The position numbers and the translations under genes were made by a program. A DNA stretch of 64,000 nt from Shimia sp965227725 (lineage in GTDB: Bacteria > Pseudomonadota > Alphaproteobacteria > Rhodobacterales > Rhodobacteraceae): assembly GCF_965227725.1 (NCBI RefSeq), contig NZ_CBDDGH010000004.1:248001-312000 (forward strand), given 5' to 3'. Each line of letters begins with the position of its first letter. Within the stretch, counting starts at the first letter, position 1. Positions 60,525 to 64,000 of the stretch are shown piece by piece. The notes under the pieces are model-generated. The model was not told the origin of the DNA and did no database searches. It was given only the letters and a program-made list of their open reading frames with translations.

Positions 60525-60525
60525 C

Positions 60526-61122
60526 ATGACTTACGATATCCTCACCGCCCTTCTGATCTTTGCCTTTGTCTCCTCCATCACACCGGGGCCGAACAACCTA
60601 ATGCTCATGGCGTCTGGTGCAAACTTCGGCTTTGCGCGCACGATCCCGCATATGCTGGGTGTCGGCATCGGATTTGTGGTGATGGTCGCGCTGGTGGGAC
60701 TTGGTCTTATGCAGGTTTTTGACCGGTTTACGATCGCACATACGGCGCTTTCCTTGGCTTCGGTCGCCTATCTTTTGTGGCTCGCGTTCAAGATTGCGCG
60801 CGCCGGTGCTCCGCAGGAGGGCGGCACAAGTGGCAGGCCCATGACCTTCATGCAGGCGGCGATCTTTCAGTGGGTGAACCCAAAAGCCTGGACCATGGCC
60901 CTGACGGCGATCACGCTCTATGCGCCAGATCGCACAGTGCTCACGATCCTGCTTGTGGCGGGCGCTTTTGGCGCGGTGAACCTGCCTTGTGTGTCGAGCT
61001 GGACCGTGCTTGGTCAGCAGATGCGCCGCCTATTGACCTCTCCTGCCCGCCTCACGGCGTTCAACTGGACAATGGCGGCGCTGCTAGTGGCCTCGCTTTA
61101 TCCGGTGGTGTTCTCCGGCTGA
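60526..61122 (+). CDS. LysE/RhtB family amino-acid exporter
   Basis: 198 residues with about six membrane helices. The N-terminal SSITPGPNNLMLMASGANFG is the RhtB/LysE signature and WVNPKAWTMALTAITLY the central one. Divergent from the Lrp-type regulator, which probably controls it. There is no visible ribosome site; a palindrome abuts the start codon. Substrate not assignable. Confidence 0.9.
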   Translation: MTYDILTALLIFAFVSSITPGPNNLMLMASGANFGFARTIPHMLGVGIGFVVMVALVGLGLMQVFDRFTIAHTALSLASVAYLLWLAFKIARAGAPQEGGTSGRPMTFMQAAIFQWVNPKAWTMALTAITLYAPDRTVLTILLVAGAFGAVNLPCVSSWTVLGQQMRRLLTSPARLTAFNWTMAALLVASLYPVVFSG

Positions 61123-61132
61123 GACCCGCGCG

Positions 61133-61972
61133 TTATTTTGCAGCCAATGGCATGCAGATTTCCGTCAGAAGATCCTCAGGTGCTGTGTCGCGCGGATCGT
61201 TGAGATAGATCTCGTAACAAGGCTGATCTGCGGGCTCTTCGCCAGAGGCGGGCAGCCAGTTGCCATAGAGAGAATGATAGGCCGCCGAGATGCCGGAATA
61301 GGGTCCCTTGTAGGTCAGCACGGCGGTTCTACCACCCGGGAGAACAAAGCCCTCCATCCCTTCCGGCGTGCCCTCGCCGACAAATTCGGCACCAGCGAGA
61401 CTGCGCAGTTCCGCTTCCGGCACAACTTCGGGGCTGTCCTGATAGACCGCGATCACCGCGCGCACATTGGGCCAGAGGGCGCGGCTTTCACACATGGCCC
61501 CGAAGGCCTCAAAACTTTTGCCAATCTCATGGTAAGCGCCTTTGTGGGGCACTCCGACCAGACGGCGGCTGGGTTCATTGCGAATATCTACGTCATGCAT
61601 AGGGTAACATCCTGTTTTTAAATCTGGATTGAGCAATGCCACCTGCCCTGCGGCGCGATACGCCGACGGGCTGATGCCATAAGCGTCAGAGAACGCACGT
61701 GAGAAACTGCCCTGTTTGCCATACCCCGTGCGCGCCGCAATCTCCGGCAGAGACATCTCTCCTTGCGCCAGCCAAACCGCCGCACGATGTAGACGAATGC
61801 GCCGCACGGCCTGCGCGCAGGTTTCCCCGGTGAGCGCATGAAAGACGCGATGCCAGTGAAAACGCGACATCGCCGCCACATCTGCCAGCGCGTCCAAAGA
61901 CAGGTCTCCATCCGTATTGTCATGGATGTAGGCCAATACCCGCAAGATGCGGTCTTCGTAGCTGGCGGACAT
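61133..61972 (-). CDS. AraC family regulator with GyrI-like effector domain
   Basis: 279 residues. An N-terminal AraC DNA-binding domain with two helix-turn-helices (about 5-105: LDALADVAAMSRFHWHRVFHALTG and LPEIAARTGYGKQGSFSRAF) is followed by a GyrI-like small-molecule-binding domain (about 125-278). Such regulators often respond to drugs or hydrophobic compounds. GGGAG 9 bases before the ATG. It converges with the LysE gene with 10 bases between stops. Confidence 0.9.
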   Translation of the reverse strand: MSASYEDRILRVLAYIHDNTDGDLSLDALADVAAMSRFHWHRVFHALTGETCAQAVRRIRLHRAAVWLAQGEMSLPEIAARTGYGKQGSFSRAFSDAYGISPSAYRAAGQVALLNPDLKTGCYPMHDVDIRNEPSRRLVGVPHKGAYHEIGKSFEAFGAMCESRALWPNVRAVIAVYQDSPEVVPEAELRSLAGAEFVGEGTPEGMEGFVLPGGRTAVLTYKGPYSGISAAYHSLYGNWLPASGEEPADQPCYEIYLNDPRDTAPEDLLTEICMPLAAK

Positions 61973-62181
61973 AATGCGAGTCTCCCAATGGCTTGGAGTA
62001 TGAAAACAAAGCAGGATTCAGAGCTATCCCGACCCTGTCCTGATGACATGAAGCTAGATCACAAATCTTGCTAACTTGCGCTGCACCCCGCCTCAATATT
62101 GGCCACATGGCGCACACCGTTGCAATTACGCTCCGTCAGCGTCATATAGCGGAAACGTAAGGAATGCGCCGGGAGTGCCCA

Positions 62182-63144
62182 ATGACCAACTATCTCGACT
62201 TCGAAAAGCCACTTGCAGAGATCGAGGGCAAAGCCGAAGAGCTGCGCGCGCTGGCGCGTCAGAACGAAGAGATGGACGTGGCTGACGAAGCCGCAGCGCT
62301 GGATCGCAAAGCGGCCGATCTGCTGGAAGAACTGTACAAAGACCTGACACCATGGCGGAAATGCCAAGTGGCACGTCACCCGGAACGCCCGCATTGCCGC
62401 GACTACATCGACACGCTGTTCACCGATTACACCCCCCTTGCGGGCGACCGGAACTTTGCGGACGATCTCGCGGTCATGGGTGGCCTTGCACGTTTTAACG
62501 GAAAGCCCGTGATGGTGATCGGCCAGGAAAAGGGCAACGACACCAAATCCCGCATCGCGCATAATTTCGGCATGGCGCGTCCAGAGGGCTACCGCAAAGC
62601 TGTGCGCCTGATGGAAATGGCGGCAAAATTCGGCCTGCCGGTTGTGACGCTGGTGGACACGGCAGGTGCGTATCCTGGCAAAGGCGCAGAAGAGCGCGGT
62701 CAGTCTGAAGCCATCGCGCGCTCCACTGAAATGTGCTTGCAAATCGGCGTACCTCTGGTCTCTGTGATCATTGGCGAAGGCGGCTCCGGTGGTGCTGTGG
62801 CATTTGCCACGGCAAACCGCGTCGCCATGCTGGAGCATTCGGTATATTCGGTGATCAGCCCTGAAGGCTGCGCGTCTATCCTCTGGAAAGACAGCACCAA
62901 GATGCGTGAAGCGGCAGAAGCTCTGCGCGTGACCGCGCAAGACTTGCACCAGCTTGGCGTGGCAGACCGGATTATCGCGGAGCCGAAAGGCGGCGCTCAT
63001 CGTGACCGCGCGGCGACCATGGAGAACGTCCGCAAAGCCATCGAAGACATGCTTGGCGAACTGGCGGAAATGCCTGCGGATGAATTGGTCTCCAACCGCC
63101 GCAAGAAGTTCCTGAACATCGGGGCCAAAGGGCTGGCGGCCTAA
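62182..63144 (+). CDS. Acetyl-CoA carboxylase carboxyltransferase subunit alpha
   Basis: 320 residues. Transfers the carboxyl group from biotin to acetyl-CoA, giving malonyl-CoA for fatty-acid synthesis. The family start YLDFEKPLAEIEGKAEELR, the DLTPWRKCQVARHPERPH segment, GNDTKSRIAHNFGMARPEGYRKA, DTAGAYPGKGAEERGQSEAIA and GEGGSGGAVAFA are all present. GGGAG 6 bases before ATG 62182. Full length; accB/accC/accD are not in the window. Confidence 0.97.
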   Translation: MTNYLDFEKPLAEIEGKAEELRALARQNEEMDVADEAAALDRKAADLLEELYKDLTPWRKCQVARHPERPHCRDYIDTLFTDYTPLAGDRNFADDLAVMGGLARFNGKPVMVIGQEKGNDTKSRIAHNFGMARPEGYRKAVRLMEMAAKFGLPVVTLVDTAGAYPGKGAEERGQSEAIARSTEMCLQIGVPLVSVIIGEGGSGGAVAFATANRVAMLEHSVYSVISPEGCASILWKDSTKMREAAEALRVTAQDLHQLGVADRIIAEPKGGAHRDRAATMENVRKAIEDMLGELAEMPADELVSNRRKKFLNIGAKGLAA

Positions 63145-63180
63145 CCTGCTCTGTCCCCCTTCAAAAATCGATTGAGAAGA

Positions 63181-63206
63181 CGGCTTGCGCCTGAGACCGC
63201 AAGCCG
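63181..63206 (+). terminator. Hairpin after accA
   Basis: CGGCTTGCG and CGCAAGCCG form a perfect 9-bp stem with an 8-base loop, 36 bases after the accA stop. No T-run follows, so it is only a probable transcription end or mRNA-stabilising hairpin. Confidence 0.5.
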
Positions 63207-63275
63207 CAGCCTCCGAGCTGTTTGTCGAGACGAACATGGCTTTGCTGAGACGCGCCAACGCGGTACTCTGGCGTC

Positions 63276-64000
63276 ATGTTGAACTTGCTCAAACACCCCA
63301 CGTTTTCACGCCTGTTTGCCGCGCAACTCGTCGCGCTGGCTGGTAGCGGGCTTCTCACAATCGCGCTTGGCTTGCTTGCCTATGATCTGGCAGGGGCCAA
63401 TGCCGGGGCTGTGTTGGGCATCGCTTACACCATCAAAATGGTGGCCTATGTTGGCCTATCCCCTGTGATGGGCGCACTTGTGGCCAAGCTTCCGCGACGG
63501 GCAGTCCTGGTTGGGGCGGACGCCATCCGCATTGCTGTTGCGCTGAGCCTGCCATTTGTGGACAGCGTGGCTCAGGTTTATGGGCTGATTTTCCTGCTGC
63601 AGGTGGCTTCGGGCATTTTTACCCCGACATTTCAGGCCACGATCCCTGAGATCCTTCCTGATGAAGACGAATATACACAAGCGCTATCGCTCTCTCGCCT
63701 CGCGTCTGATCTGGAAAACATCTTATCACCCGCCTTCGCCGGTCTCTTGCTGCTCTTTATGAGCTTCCATGGTTTGTTTGCGGGCACAGCCGCAGGGTTC
63801 TTCCTCTCAGCATTGCTGATTCTCAGCACCAAACTGCCGCCCCGCAAAGCCAGTGCCGACCGTCCGTTTGTGTCCCGCCTGACCCGTGGTAGCTGGATCT
63901 ATCTGGCGACGCCCCGCCTGCGCGGCCTTCTCGCGTTCAACATGGCCGCAGCCGCCACAACAGCCTATGTGCTGGTGAACACTGTCGTCGTGGTGCGCGA
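63276..64000 (+). CDS. MFS transporter (5' part, runs off the window)
   Basis: An open frame begins at ATG 63276 and is still open at the last base (241 codons seen). It starts MLNLLKHPTFSRLFAAQLVAL and shows at least six hydrophobic helices, with PRRAVLVGADAIRIAVALSLPF as the loop between helices 2 and 4 and SRLASDLENILSPAFAGLL further on. This fits a major facilitator drug or metabolite exporter of the MFS_1/MFS_3 type. The C-terminal half is outside the window. Confidence 0.8.
   Translation, partial: MLNLLKHPTFSRLFAAQLVALAGSGLLTIALGLLAYDLAGANAGAVLGIAYTIKMVAYVGLSPVMGALVAKLPRRAVLVGADAIRIAVALSLPFVDSVAQVYGLIFLLQVASGIFTPTFQATIPEILPDEDEYTQALSLSRLASDLENILSPAFAGLLLLFMSFHGLFAGTAAGFFLSALLILSTKLPPRKASADRPFVSRLTRGSWIYLATPRLRGLLAFNMAAAATTAYVLVNTVVVVR

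Noticed and set aside
1..64000. CRISPR array, phage, toxin-antitoxin or defence island
   Set aside because: No direct repeat array, integrase, transposase, restriction or toxin-antitoxin gene pair was seen; gene content is largely core and lifestyle metabolism.

Overview
The window looks like chromosome from an alphaproteobacterium of the Rhodobacteraceae, most likely the marine Roseobacter group. The basis is the GC-rich coding sequence, the neighbourhoods rpoZ-rsh, def-def-def-fmt, rpsU/COQ9 and pyk/rpmI-rplT, and the content: a malyl-CoA lyase, a Hint-domain protein, a DgcN/DgcA D-glutamate pathway and many small Roseobacter-type conserved proteins. Coding density is high, with about 70 genes on both strands. 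I found no tRNA or rRNA genes, insertion sequences, prophage, integrase or CRISPR array. The species is not determined.

Layout. 0-13.2 kb: folK-rpoZ-rsh (stringent response), an NYN-domain RNase-like protein, a cytochrome c, ispH, a LysE exporter/methyltransferase/rnhA run, a glycosyltransferase-methyltransferase pair, and a four-gene def-def-def*-fmt operon for N-terminal formyl-methionine handling. 13.4-24.2 kb: a PatB/MalY C-S lyase, glutathionyl-hydroquinone reductase, cobC-cobD (cobalamin side chain), a lytic transglycosylase, smc and a GNAT protein. 24.2-32.4 kb: an FCD-type GntR regulator, small conserved proteins, N-formylglutamate amidohydrolase, pyruvate kinase with a LacI-type operator, rpmI-rplT, a Hint protein and an alanine/glycine:sodium symporter. 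32.5-38.9 kb: pheS and pheT separated by three unrelated genes, the first AT-rich. 38.9-48.4 kb: LysR, methyltransferase, YtoQ, two nu-class GSTs, an MscS channel, alanine dehydrogenase with a divergent Lrp-type regulator, and a GMC oxidoreductase. 48.6-55.6 kb: a DEAD-box/DbpA helicase, a membrane class III adenylate cyclase, rpsU, COQ9, a quinone reductase and a ferric-reductase-like flavocytochrome. 55.6-60 kb: the dgcN-dgcA-dat D-amino-acid operon and malyl-CoA lyase. 60-64 kb: an Lrp/LysE divergent pair, an AraC-GyrI regulator, accA and the start of an MFS transporter.

The most interesting signals are these. (1) The third tandem peptide deformylase has lost both the metal-binding Cys and the catalytic Glu. 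(2) A modular palindromic intergenic element occurs in four copies at about 10.6, 19.9, 53.0 and 57.6 kb. It has a conserved core and tail and an optional extra hairpin of unrelated sequence. (3) The dgcN-dgcA-dat operon is a complete-looking D-amino-acid to L-glutamate route and carries one of these elements inside it. (4) Several clean palindromic operators lie before pyk, the GMC dehydrogenase, the LysE exporter and the glycosyltransferase operon (a CtrA-type box). (5) pheT is preceded by a long inverted repeat overlapping a 16-codon ORF. I did not find a clearly new multigene defence or mobile system.
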